A stretch of 33,430 nt of DNA from Fulvivirga sediminis (GTDB lineage: Bacteria; Bacteroidota; Bacteroidia; Cytophagales; Cyclobacteriaceae). The position numbers and the translations under genes are program-made. Below are positions 16,530 to 24,712 of this stretch, in pieces. How positions within the stretch are numbered: the first letter of the stretch is position 1; each line of letters begins with the position of its first letter. The notes under the pieces are model-generated. The model did no database searches and was not told the DNA's origin. It saw only the letters and a program-made list of their open reading frames with translations. The stretch covers positions 186,564 to 219,993 of the forward strand of contig NZ_JAESIY010000010.1 in assembly GCF_016757215.1 (NCBI RefSeq). The letters are read 5' to 3'.

Positions 16530-19520
16530 ATGAGAGCACTTTTTATTCTTATTATAAGTGCAGTAATTACTCTAACGTCATATTCTCAAAGTTTTCAAAA
16601 GACAATATATGGAGTTGAGGAGGGGTTGGTGACTCATTTGATTAAAGCGGTAGAGTTTGATTCTCTAGGTTTTTTATGGGTGGGTACAGATGAAGGCCTC
16701 GTTAGGTATGACGGACGCGAGTTTCAAAACTATCCTCAGGCTACTCCAAGTAGATATATTAAAGATATTATTTATACAGGAAACCAATTGCTGGCCGTTT
16801 CTGATTTGGGTATTACAGAAATTGTTCCTGGCATTTCTGAAGTGCAATTTAAAGAGTACTTTAAAGGAAGTATCTATATGTCTGATAGTACTTTGTGGTA
16901 TCCTAAAAAGATTTTCATAGATAGTAAATCTAATAAATGGGTATCAGAACCTGCCAGCGTGGTAAAGCTTCAGGGAAAGCGCTTGACAAGATACACATTT
17001 GATGCCAGTGAGTTTTCACACAGCTTTCTAGATTCCTTCTCTTTCTTTGAAATGGAAGATGAGTTATACGTTATTGCCTACGGAGGTCGTATGTATCGCT
17101 ATGATGAAGAGGATGATGAATTTAAAAGAGAGTCACTGAAGTCAGACATTCCCTTAATGAATGTAAATGTATGTTTAGATTTAGGAGATACTATCCTAGT
17201 GGGTAATATAAGTGGAGTGCATAAAGTATGGCGATCTGAAGATGGGTTTCATGGTGAAAGAGTGGATGAGATCCCTGTGAAAGAGGTGGCTAATATAGTA
17301 AGGTATGACAGTACTCAGATACTTATAGGTACTTTTCAAAATGAGCTTTTATTAGTAAAGGAGCGTGACCTTTCTGTTCAAGATAAGTATGATATTTTAA
17401 GATCTAATGATATTTTGGTCAATAGCGACGGCCATTTTTGGGTAGGGTCAGATGAAGGTCTTGTCATGCTTAAGAAAAATTACTTTAGACAGATTAATAA
17501 TAGTGATCATTATATTGAGGCTATTATGCCCTTGGATGATAAGGTTTACTATTCCCACAAAGATGCGCTTATTAAATTGGAGCACAATGAAGATGGTTAT
17601 GAGCAATCTACTATTGTAACAGGGAATAATGAGTTTTTTATCGCTATTGCTGGGATAGGGTCTGATGTTTGGGTAAGTAATAAATTTAACATATTACACC
17701 TGCAGGAAGATGTAATTACGGATACTGTTCGGCTATCCAATCAAATGAGTTTTGTGTCTTTTATGTATGCAGATAGTAAACATAATCTATGGATTCATCA
17801 GCAGAATATGGACGGTATCTGTAAGCTGGATCCTGAGGGAGTGCTAAAGCATTATAAAAGTAAAGACGGTGTTGATGGTATGCTGATTTCTGGCTGTGAG
17901 GTGAATGGAACCTTATATTTTGGTGGCATAGGTGAAGATTCTTACCTCTATAGGTATGATGAAAAATCTGATCGTTTTGTTAATGAAAGTGTGCCTATAA
18001 GCTTTGAGTTAAGTGATAATTTTGAGATATCAGATTTAGCGGCCAGGAACGATACGCTTTGGCTAGCTTCCACTGATGGTGTTATTCAATATGTTAATGG
18101 CACAGTGAATAGGCTAGAGTTGGGAAGCATGACCACCATTCCTGTAAGAGCTGTAGCACTGGAAAGTGAATTTGTGTGGTTGGTCAATACTATGGGGGTT
18201 GTTAGGGTTGACCTCACTAATATGCAAAGTTGGATCTCCTTTGATAAAGATTCTGGGCTGCCTTCTAGTTCCGGTAACCCCAGAGATTTGAGGGTTGATG
18301 ATAATGGTACTAAATGGGTAGGTACGGCTCTTGGGCTATCCTCTTCAATACAGGGCGGCCAAAAGTTTAATAACACACAAAAGCCTTTTTTAACTGATTT
18401 GATTATTAATGGAAGAGAGTGGAGCTTAGATGATATTAGCAATAAGTCCATTCCTAATCATTCAATAGTTGAGCTGCATTTTCTGTCGTTGACTTTCCCT
18501 GGTTCTTTGCTTACTTATCAGTATAAAATAAATGATAGCGCACCATGGGCCGATCTTGAGTTAAATAATATAGTTAAGCTCAATGAGCTTGACGCCGGCA
18601 CATATACACTGCAGATACGAGCTCGGCAAAGTGGAAACTATTTATGGAGTGAGTCTGAAAAGATTGAATTTACTGTTGCAGAGCCTTTTTATTCAAGGAG
18701 GTGGTTTGTAATAGCTTGTATTGTCACTGCCTTTATAGTTATTTATGCATTATCTGCGTACTATTCTTATAGACTTAGGAAGGCAAAAGATAAGTTAAAT
18801 GCCATAGTAGAGGATAGAACTGCCCAGCTTAAGCTTTCTAATCAGCAGCTTCGCCAGACCAATAAAGAGTTGGATATGTTTGTCTATTCAGCCTCTCATG
18901 ATTTAAAAGCTCCATTATCTTCAATGATAGGCTTGCTTAACCTGTATAACCTGGAAACTACTCAGGAGTCTAAAGATGAGCTGATACAGAGAATGAGGGA
19001 AAGTATTCTTAAGCTAGATTCTTTTATAAAAGATGTGATAGCTTACTCTAAAAATTCTCGTCTTGATGTTATTAAAGAGGAGATTGATTTTAATGAAATA
19101 ATTAGTGAAGTTTTTAGTGTATATAAATACCTAAACCATTTTAATAAAATTAAAAGAGTAGTAAGAGTGGAGAGGGGGGTATATTTTTCTGATAAAAACA
19201 GGCTTCGGATTATTTTTAATAATTTGATTTCTAACAGTATCAGATATTGTGATACAGATAAAGAAGATTCTCTAATAGAAATCTTGGTGAGTAAGAAAGA
19301 TAACTTTATATATATTACCGTTACGGATAATGGGATAGGTATTCCTGAGCAATACCTAAGTAATATTTTTGACATGTTTTTCCGCGCAGATGAATCCCGA
19401 TCCGGCTCCGGACTGGGTCTGTATATAGTGAAGGAGGCTGTAACATTACTTAATGGTGAAATAGAAGTAGAGTCTACCTTTGGCCAAGGCACCTCTTTTA
19501 ATGTGAAATTACCTGCCTAG
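16530..19520 (+). CDS. Beta-propeller (Reg_prop/Y_Y_Y) sensor histidine kinase
   Basis: This 996-residue inner-membrane sensor kinase has a signal peptide (about 1-20, ending SYSQS). A large periplasmic region (about 25-620) of propeller repeats follows, with the hallmark FDSLGFLWVGTDEGLVRYDG at 44-63 and later copies such as NSDGHFWVGSDEGLVML and VDDNGTKWVGTALGL. A Y_Y_Y-type beta-sandwich covers about 630-715. One transmembrane helix lies at 725-748, followed by a coiled-coil. The HisKA domain has His790 in YSASHDLKAPLSS, and the ATPase has N-box 897-902, G1 DNGIGIP (933-939) and G2 SGSGLGL (958-964). Unlike classic hybrid systems for glycan sensing, there is no receiver or AraC domain, so it needs a separate response regulator, which is not in the window. 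The signal sensed is unknown. Confidence 0.92.
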   Translation: MRALFILIISAVITLTSYSQSFQKTIYGVEEGLVTHLIKAVEFDSLGFLWVGTDEGLVRYDGREFQNYPQATPSRYIKDIIYTGNQLLAVSDLGITEIVPGISEVQFKEYFKGSIYMSDSTLWYPKKIFIDSKSNKWVSEPASVVKLQGKRLTRYTFDASEFSHSFLDSFSFFEMEDELYVIAYGGRMYRYDEEDDEFKRESLKSDIPLMNVNVCLDLGDTILVGNISGVHKVWRSEDGFHGERVDEIPVKEVANIVRYDSTQILIGTFQNELLLVKERDLSVQDKYDILRSNDILVNSDGHFWVGSDEGLVMLKKNYFRQINNSDHYIEAIMPLDDKVYYSHKDALIKLEHNEDGYEQSTIVTGNNEFFIAIAGIGSDVWVSNKFNILHLQEDVITDTVRLSNQMSFVSFMYADSKHNLWIHQQNMDGICKLDPEGVLKHYKSKDGVDGMLISGCEVNGTLYFGGIGEDSYLYRYDEKSDRFVNESVPISFELSDNFEISDLAARNDTLWLASTDGVIQYVNGTVNRLELGSMTTIPVRAVALESEFVWLVNTMGVVRVDLTNMQSWISFDKDSGLPSSSGNPRDLRVDDNGTKWVGTALGLSSSIQGGQKFNNTQKPFLTDLIINGREWSLDDISNKSIPNHSIVELHFLSLTFPGSLLTYQYKINDSAPWADLELNNIVKLNELDAGTYTLQIRARQSGNYLWSESEKIEFTVAEPFYSRRWFVIACIVTAFIVIYALSAYYSYRLRKAKDKLNAIVEDRTAQLKLSNQQLRQTNKELDMFVYSASHDLKAPLSSMIGLLNLYNLETTQESKDELIQRMRESILKLDSFIKDVIAYSKNSRLDVIKEEIDFNEIISEVFSVYKYLNHFNKIKRVVRVERGVYFSDKNRLRIIFNNLISNSIRYCDTDKEDSLIEILVSKKDNFIYITVTDNGIGIPEQYLSNIFDMFFRADESRSGSGLGLYIVKEAVTLLNGEIEVESTFGQGTSFNVKLPA

Positions 19521-19724
19521 AAAATCAATTTAGATATAGTAGGAGTTTACGTGGGTTAGCTTGATAGTCTGGATGGAATTGTCTTATAGCCTAAAATAGA
19601 GTTAGCTTTTCGTAACATTATAAGGAGTTATAATGATCACTTAAATAACCTTTTATAGTAAATGGTGAAGACATGAGGAGGGTATGGTGCTGAGATCAAA
19701 TGATGGGCAGGAATAATTAAGTTA

Positions 19725-20348
19725 TTATCTTGCCCTAATTTTAGCCTTCACTACCCTTGGAGATTGTTCAGCAAGGACATAGGCCAGATATTCTTCATGG
19801 TTGATTTTATCGTTACCTTTAATAGAAGCTATGATTTTTTCGTATTGATCAAAGCCAAGCTGCATAGAGGCAAAGGTGTGAATAGATTCCTGGTCGAGCT
19901 GTGCCTTCAAACGGGTGGCGAGTAGTTGAGAATCTTGAAAGTTGAGTATTACTATTTTTTCTAAGGAGGCTGCTGTGGCTGATTTTTTGGCTTTAGTTAG
20001 CCAATCATGAATAGTGAGTACACCTTGATCAAAAAACGTGACATTGACTTTTTGAATAATAGCCTCAAAGCCAAATACTCCGAATATTGAATACCAGACC
20101 CACCTGGGGCCAGCTAATAAAAATGATGTTTTGGTGCTGCCAGGAGCTGGGAGGTTATTATCTATTAAGTTAGCGGATAGCAATGTAGTGATAATATTAC
20201 CTATCATCATAATAAGAATGTAAAAGACGAAAGAGGAAGTGATAATACTTCTCAGATCATTCGTTTTTGCATCTATTGATATTTGTATGGTTGCTAGTAA
20301 TACTGATAGTAAAGAGCTTACAAGGAGCGCGCAGGCTACGTCATTCAT
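19725..20348 (-). CDS. Uncharacterised membrane protein with a cytoplasmic C-terminal domain
   Basis: I do not recognise this 207-residue protein. It has three hydrophobic segments: about 4-24 (ACALLVSSLLSVLLATIQIS), 38-63 and 75-100. A charged, mostly helical C-terminal half of about 105 residues follows (SLEKIVILNFQDSQLLATRLKAQ and so on). Its ATG overlaps the stop of the winged-helix gene by four bases (ATGA), which implies translational coupling. It may be a membrane partner whose cytoplasmic domain works with, or is controlled by, that small DNA-binding-like protein. No catalytic motif is visible. The 204 bases between its stop and the propeller kinase hold no gene. Confidence 0.7.
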   Translation of the reverse strand: MNDVACALLVSSLLSVLLATIQISIDAKTNDLRSIITSSFVFYILIMMIGNIITTLLSANLIDNNLPAPGSTKTSFLLAGPRWVWYSIFGVFGFEAIIQKVNVTFFDQGVLTIHDWLTKAKKSATAASLEKIVILNFQDSQLLATRLKAQLDQESIHTFASMQLGFDQYEKIIASIKGNDKINHEEYLAYVLAEQSPRVVKAKIRAR

Positions 20349-20596
20349 CTAACCATTTTTTCGATTTCTAATCCTTCTCTGGTGGGATAGAATTTATCAA
20401 AATCATGAAAAGCTGAAGGTTGTCGGTTAATTAGGCCAAGCATCTCGAGTTCATTCAAACTAGCTTCAATAGAGACGGGGTTATATTGTCTCTCCAGTTC
20501 AGATCTGGATAATATCCTCGACTTCAGAATTCGTTTAAACAAATTCAGCATATCTGGTTTTGCCAGCAAACTAATCAATTCATTATCTCTACCCAT
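20345..20596 (-). CDS. Small winged-helix-like protein
   Basis: This 83-residue protein has a helix-turn-helix layout: MLNLFKRILKSRILSRSELER (about 16-36), then NPVSIEASLNELEMLGLINRQ as a likely recognition helix plus turn (about 39-59), then a wing-like FHDFDKFYPTREGLEIEK (about 63-80). The spacing of S-x-x-x-L-x-x-L-x-x-x-G-L-I resembles MarR/PadR-type winged helices, but there is no dimerisation region. It is the first gene of a two-gene unit and overlaps the membrane protein gene by four bases. It may regulate that unit or act as a protein-interaction domain. The exact family is not clear. Confidence 0.65.
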   Translation of the reverse strand: MGRDNELISLLAKPDMLNLFKRILKSRILSRSELERQYNPVSIEASLNELEMLGLINRQPSAFHDFDKFYPTREGLEIEKMVR

Positions 20597-20849
20597 GGTG
20601 TTAAATATATCGCTTTTCTATAATATAATCTATGATATTAACGATTTATTGATGATTATGGTTCTGTTTTAACAGATGTCTTTAGATGAAAAATCCTGTA
20701 ATATGAAGATTTATAGGTGATTGTGATTTTTTAGTGTCAAAATTACCCTTAGCTCTTACTGGTAATAGTATCTGCTTGAAGATAATTTCACAATGTATCT
20801 GATTTCTACAAAGACGATGGCACCTTCTGCTTTTTAGTTTTAGTATGAT

Positions 20850-20881
20850 CATCACCTCTTCCAAAAAGAGAAGAGGTGATG
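20850..20881 (-). terminator. Terminator hairpin at the end of the arg operon
   Basis: CATCACCTCTTC (20850-20861) and GAAGAGGTGATG (20870-20881) form a perfect 12-bp stem with an 8-base loop, 15 bases after the stop of the terminal lipoprotein gene. There is no long T-run, but the stem is strong and no other such hairpin lies between argH and this point. The surrounding 20597-20895 region shows no gene. Confidence 0.65.
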
Positions 20882-20895
20882 AGTTGCTTATAGGT

Positions 20896-21471
20896 TTAAT
20901 GTAAGCATCGAGTTAATTCTTCCAACTCATAGCTATCATTTAGGTCCGGACAGTAAGCAATATTTCCATACCCTTTAACAAAGTTGAGTGTGTTTTCATT
21001 GGAGAGACTATAAATCACTTTAAACTTATCTCCTGAACTGAAATCTCTAAAATCCAAATTTAAGGTGGTGTCTGACTTTACTTTTAAGCTAGACTTATGG
21101 GTGATCTTCCGCTTTTCATCTAAGATGATCATATCAAAATACGTTTCGGACTTAGGGTAAAGGCGTAAATTTAAGTGATCAACTACCGGGTTAGGGTAAG
21201 CTCTAATTCTTAAATTAGTTTCGTTAGAGATTCCTGAGTTGGTTATTGCAGTCTCATTTTGCTGCTCGGCTAAAATTCCAAAACCTTCTATGTTCTCGTT
21301 ATCTGTAGAAAGCCATTGGTCTGAAGGGTCAAAGCCGAATTCCCCGTTATCTACTCCATACTTAGTAGTTAATACAAAAGAATTAATTCTGAGTACTGAC
21401 TCATCATCTTTGCTGCAGGATGCTGCCAATATGGATGAAATTGCCAATATATAAATGAGTGTTTTAGCCAT
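20896..21471 (-). CDS. Lipoprotein with a YPNP (T9SS sorting-like) beta domain
   Basis: This 191-residue protein starts with a lipoprotein signal (MAKTLIYILAISSILAASC, lipid attachment at Cys19, followed by SKDDE as in many Bacteroidota lipoproteins). The C-terminal half has LRIRAYPNPVVDHLNLRLYP (about 87-106), resembling the start of the type IX sorting domain, but the protein then runs on for another ~85 residues, ending in CPDLNDSYELEELTRCLH. A lipid anchor together with a sorting-like fold is unusual, so this may be a domain reused structurally rather than a secretion signal. The gene begins only 26 bases after argH and is followed by a terminator hairpin, so it is probably transcribed with the arg operon. 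Its function is unknown. Confidence 0.75.
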   Translation of the reverse strand: MAKTLIYILAISSILAASCSKDDESVLRINSFVLTTKYGVDNGEFGFDPSDQWLSTDNENIEGFGILAEQQNETAITNSGISNETNLRIRAYPNPVVDHLNLRLYPKSETYFDMIILDEKRKITHKSSLKVKSDTTLNLDFRDFSSGDKFKVIYSLSNENTLNFVKGYGNIAYCPDLNDSYELEELTRCLH

Positions 21472-21497
21472 TAATATTTAGTGATTATTAATAAAAT

Positions 21498-22781
21498 TCA
21501 ATTGAATGCTTTCTCCATTTTCTCTACAATCTTATCGTTACAAAGATTGCCTATGCTACCTTCATGGGTATGATGCACTTCTTTGCTGGGAGAATAGTTG
21601 CCTTCTTCTATCTCTTTTCCTACTTTTTGGTAAGCCTCTCTAAATGACAGACCATTCTGCACTTCTTTATTTACTACTTCTACGCTATACAGATAATCAT
21701 ACTTAGGATCATTAATAGCTTCTTTATTGATGATAATATGCTGAAGCATGAATTCACAAATCTGGAGGCATGATTTTAACTCGAAAAGGCCTGCAAAAAG
21801 GCTTTCTTTTAAGAGTTGGAAATCTCTATGGTAGCCGCTAGGCAAGTTATTAGTGATCAATGTTAGCTCAGTAGGGAGGGCCTGAATTTTATTGCATTTT
21901 CCTCTGATCAGCTCAAATACGTCAGGATTCTTTTTGTGTGGCATAATGCTAGAGCCTGTGGTGAGGTGAGCAGGGAAAGTGAGAAATCCAAAATTTTGAC
22001 TCATATACAGGCATACATCCATAGCAAATTTAGCTAAGGTGCCCGCTGTACTGGCTAAGGCGAAGCTTACCGATTTTTCCAATTTACCACGACTCATTTG
22101 GGCAGCTACGGAGTTATATTTTAATGTAGCGAATTCTAGCTTTTGAGTGGTAGATGTTCTGTTGATAGGGAAGGAGCTTCCGTAACCTGCCGCTGATCCT
22201 AAAGGATTTTGATCAGATATTTTGAAGGCTGCATTTAGAAAATGAATATCATCAATTAAGGCTTCTGCGTAAGCGCCAAACCACATGCCGAATGAAGAAG
22301 GCATGGCGATTTGCAGGTGTGTGTAGCCAGGGATAAGCACGTCCTTATGCTCATTACTTAGTGAAATTAAACGATCAAAAAGATTCTTTACCAGGCTTTT
22401 GATAGTGAATACTTCCTCTTTACAGAATAGGTGCATGTCTACCAAAACCTGATCATTACGAGAGCGCGCAGTATGTATTTTTTTTCCAGCCTCACCCAGC
22501 TTTTCAGTAAGTTGATGTTCTATTTTTGAGTGTACATCTTCAAAGCTTTCCTCTATAGTAAAGTCTCCCGATTCAATATTGGTAAGAATGGCTCTGATTT
22601 CTTTATCAATGCCTTTGATATCCTCATCAGTGAGTATGCCCACTTCATGCAGCATTTGTGCATGAGCTAGTGAGCCTAGCGCATCATATTTTGCCAGGTG
22701 TAGGTCTAGCTGACGATCATTACCTACTGTAAATTCCTCTACTGCACTTTCTATTTTATATCCTTTATCCCAAAGTTTCAT
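21498..22781 (-). CDS. argH: Argininosuccinate lyase
   Basis: The last arginine step: argininosuccinate is cleaved to arginine and fumarate by a cytosolic tetramer. The 427-residue protein has the landmarks HSKIEHQLTEKLGEAGKKIHT, HTARSRNDQV (about 103-112), the catalytic region PGYTHLQIAMPSSFGMW (about 151-167), and the mobile signature GSSIMPHKKNPDVFELIRG carrying the catalytic serine. The HLQIAMPSS variant, rather than HLQxAQP, appears to be a lineage feature and leaves the catalytic His in place. The protein is slightly shorter than E. coli ArgH (457). It follows the deacetylase gene by about 100 bases and ends the biosynthetic part of the operon. Confidence 0.96.
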   Translation of the reverse strand: MKLWDKGYKIESAVEEFTVGNDRQLDLHLAKYDALGSLAHAQMLHEVGILTDEDIKGIDKEIRAILTNIESGDFTIEESFEDVHSKIEHQLTEKLGEAGKKIHTARSRNDQVLVDMHLFCKEEVFTIKSLVKNLFDRLISLSNEHKDVLIPGYTHLQIAMPSSFGMWFGAYAEALIDDIHFLNAAFKISDQNPLGSAAGYGSSFPINRTSTTQKLEFATLKYNSVAAQMSRGKLEKSVSFALASTAGTLAKFAMDVCLYMSQNFGFLTFPAHLTTGSSIMPHKKNPDVFELIRGKCNKIQALPTELTLITNNLPSGYHRDFQLLKESLFAGLFELKSCLQICEFMLQHIIINKEAINDPKYDYLYSVEVVNKEVQNGLSFREAYQKVGKEIEEGNYSPSKEVHHTHEGSIGNLCNDKIVEKMEKAFN

Positions 22782-22883
22782 GTCTATTTTGTTTGTTTAT
22801 TAACGACTATGTTGAAACACGATAGGCTTTATTTGTCAAAAAATATTGAAATATAGCCTAAAGTATTATGAGTGTTTCAGGCG

Positions 22884-23942
22884 TTAATCTTTTAAAAATC
22901 TTTCTAATAAATCTATGTAAGTATCTATGCCTTCTTCTATCTGGTGAACATAAATAAACTCATCTGCCGAATGTGAACGCTTAGAGTCTCCCGGCCCAAG
23001 TTTTATGCTCGGTGCGTTGATTAAGGCTTGGTCTGACATGGTAGGTGATCCATAGGTTTTCATGCCTTTTTCAATGGCTTTTTTTACCAATGGGTGATCC
23101 ATGCTGATGCCTGAGGGCTTTAATCGGGTGCTGCGTGGTGTCACTTCACTTAGCGTGTTTTCTTTTATAATCTCTAGCAAACCTTCGTGAGAGTAAGCAT
23201 CGGTAAGGCGAATGTCTACTACAAAGTGGCATTCATCTGGCACCACATTGTGCTGGGTGCCAGCGTTTACCTGGGTTACATTCATGTGTACAGGTCCCAA
23301 AGTAGGAGACACCTTTTCAAACTCATATTTCCTAAACCACTCGATGTCGGTTACAGCTTTGTAAATGGCATTTTCACCTTCATTTCTGGCGGCATGGCCG
23401 GCTTTACCTTTTGCTACACAGTCTAAAACCATAAGGCCTTTTTCTGATACAGCCACCTCCATACTGGTGGGCTCTCCCACAATGGCCAGGTCAATAGTAC
23501 CTAATAATGGTAGAATGCTTTCAATACCATCTTTGCCGGACACCTCTTCTTCGGCAGTAGCCGCATAAATGAGGTTATGGGTAAGGTTTTCCTGTTCGTA
23601 AAAATGAAGGAAGGTAGCTAGCAATGATACTAAAGGACCTCCGGCATCATTGCTGCCTAACCCATAAAGTTTTCCTTCCATTATTTCAGCGGCATGAGGA
23701 TCTCTCGTATAACCAGAATTTGGTTTAACCGTATCATGGTGTGAATTAAGCAAAATAGTAGGCTTTTCTGTAGAGAAATGCCTGTTCTTAGCCCAAATAT
23801 TATTTCTACTACGTTGGTATTCTATATCTTTCTCTTGTAAAAACTGCTCAAGTAAGTCTCCGGTTTTGTCTTCTTCTCTTGAGAATGAAGGAATGGAGAT
23901 GAGTGATTTTAAAAGTGAAATAGCTTCTTCTTTTATTGTCAT
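22884..23942 (-). CDS. argE: M20-family deacylase, ArgE-like (N-acetylcitrulline or N-acylornithine deacylase)
   Basis: This 352-residue zinc-dependent hydrolase belongs to the ArgE/DapE group. The metal ligands are seen in LLNSHHDTVKP (His and following Asp), GLGSNDAGGPL (bridging Asp), AATAEEEVSGKDG (Glu pair) and VGEPTSMEVAVSEKG, with the closing His in KRSHSADEFIY. Because the operon encodes a carbamoyltransferase of the acylornithine type rather than an ordinary ornithine one, the likely substrate is N-acyl-L-citrulline, releasing citrulline for ArgG. This is known for the Xanthomonas pathway and inferred here. Its ATG overlaps the argB stop by four bases, showing tight coupling. Confidence 0.9.
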   Translation of the reverse strand: MTIKEEAISLLKSLISIPSFSREEDKTGDLLEQFLQEKDIEYQRSRNNIWAKNRHFSTEKPTILLNSHHDTVKPNSGYTRDPHAAEIMEGKLYGLGSNDAGGPLVSLLATFLHFYEQENLTHNLIYAATAEEEVSGKDGIESILPLLGTIDLAIVGEPTSMEVAVSEKGLMVLDCVAKGKAGHAARNEGENAIYKAVTDIEWFRKYEFEKVSPTLGPVHMNVTQVNAGTQHNVVPDECHFVVDIRLTDAYSHEGLLEIIKENTLSEVTPRSTRLKPSGISMDHPLVKKAIEKGMKTYGSPTMSDQALINAPSIKLGPGDSKRSHSADEFIYVHQIEEGIDTYIDLLERFLKD

Positions 23943-24712
23943 AATAAGCTTGTGCCTATAGGAGAGGTTAAGTTCAGCGCATGTTTTACAGTTACACCTA
24001 CATTGTGTCTTTTAGCTAAAAAAGCATTGTCCAGCTTAGGTATCATACCTTGGTGGATTACGCCATCATCTTTTAGTTGCTGAAAGTGCAAATAGGTAAG
24101 TTCTCTTATAAGGCTGTTATCATCTTCCACATCGAGCAGTACACCATTTTTTTCGAAGCAATAGATCAGTTCAGTATCATATTCTCCAGACAGAGCAATG
24201 GCTAGAGAAGAAGCCATGGTGTCAGCATTGGTGTTAAGCAGTTGACCCTGTTTATCATGAGTTAATGCACAAAATACGGGTACCAGGCCTCCATTAATTA
24301 AAAAGCTGAGCTTTTTTGTATTAATATTAGCTACGTCTATATCGCCTACAAAACCGTAATCTACTTCTTTTACAGCTCTTTTATGAGCAGTTATGGTGTT
24401 AGCATCGGCCCCTGTTAGTCCTATTGCATCAGTGCCTAAGCTTTGAAGTAGTGCAATGATATTTTTATTTACAAGTCCTCCGTAAACCATAGTTACTACT
24501 TCTAAGGTAGTAGCATCAGTCACTCTCCTGCCATCTACCATTTGAGTAGGTATTTTTAATCTTTTGGATATGTCTGATGCTATTTTACCGCCACCGTGAA
24601 CCAGTAATTTTGCGCCGTCAAGCTGCCCGAATTCTTTGAGCACAGTTTGCAGCATTTCCGGATCATCAATAACATTTCCTCCTATCTTAACTATGGTTAG
24701 TTTCGGTTTCAT
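23939..24712 (-). CDS. argB: Acetylglutamate kinase
   Basis: This 257-residue enzyme phosphorylates N-acetyl-L-glutamate at the gamma carboxyl. It shows the amino-acid-kinase fold signatures: VKIGGNVIDDPEML at the N-terminus (about 8-21, the phosphate-binding Lys and GG), LLVHGGGKIASDISKRL (about 36-52, substrate and ATP loop), and NTNADTMASSLAIAL (about 158-172, metal/nucleotide region). The length matches E. coli ArgB (258), a type usually not inhibited by arginine because it lacks the extra N-terminal helix of the feedback-sensitive class. It overlaps the carbamoyltransferase gene and the deacylase gene by four bases each. Confidence 0.95.
   Translation of the reverse strand: MKPKLTIVKIGGNVIDDPEMLQTVLKEFGQLDGAKLLVHGGGKIASDISKRLKIPTQMVDGRRVTDATTLEVVTMVYGGLVNKNIIALLQSLGTDAIGLTGADANTITAHKRAVKEVDYGFVGDIDVANINTKKLSFLINGGLVPVFCALTHDKQGQLLNTNADTMASSLAIALSGEYDTELIYCFEKNGVLLDVEDDNSLIRELTYLHFQQLKDDGVIHQGMIPKLDNAFLAKRHNVGVTVKHALNLTSPIGTSLL

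Noticed and set aside
18086-18451. 121-codon antisense frame inside the propeller kinase
   Set aside because: It is a shadow of a strongly coding sequence with clear domain motifs on the plus strand.
19043-19492. 149-codon antisense frame inside the kinase ATPase domain
   Set aside because: It is opposite to conserved N, G1 and G2 boxes; the Ser/Leu/Ile-rich content is typical of a shadow frame.
20682-20864. 60-codon open frame on the minus strand
   Set aside because: It reads through a terminator hairpin, has low-complexity basic content with no family features, and lies in a non-coding gap.
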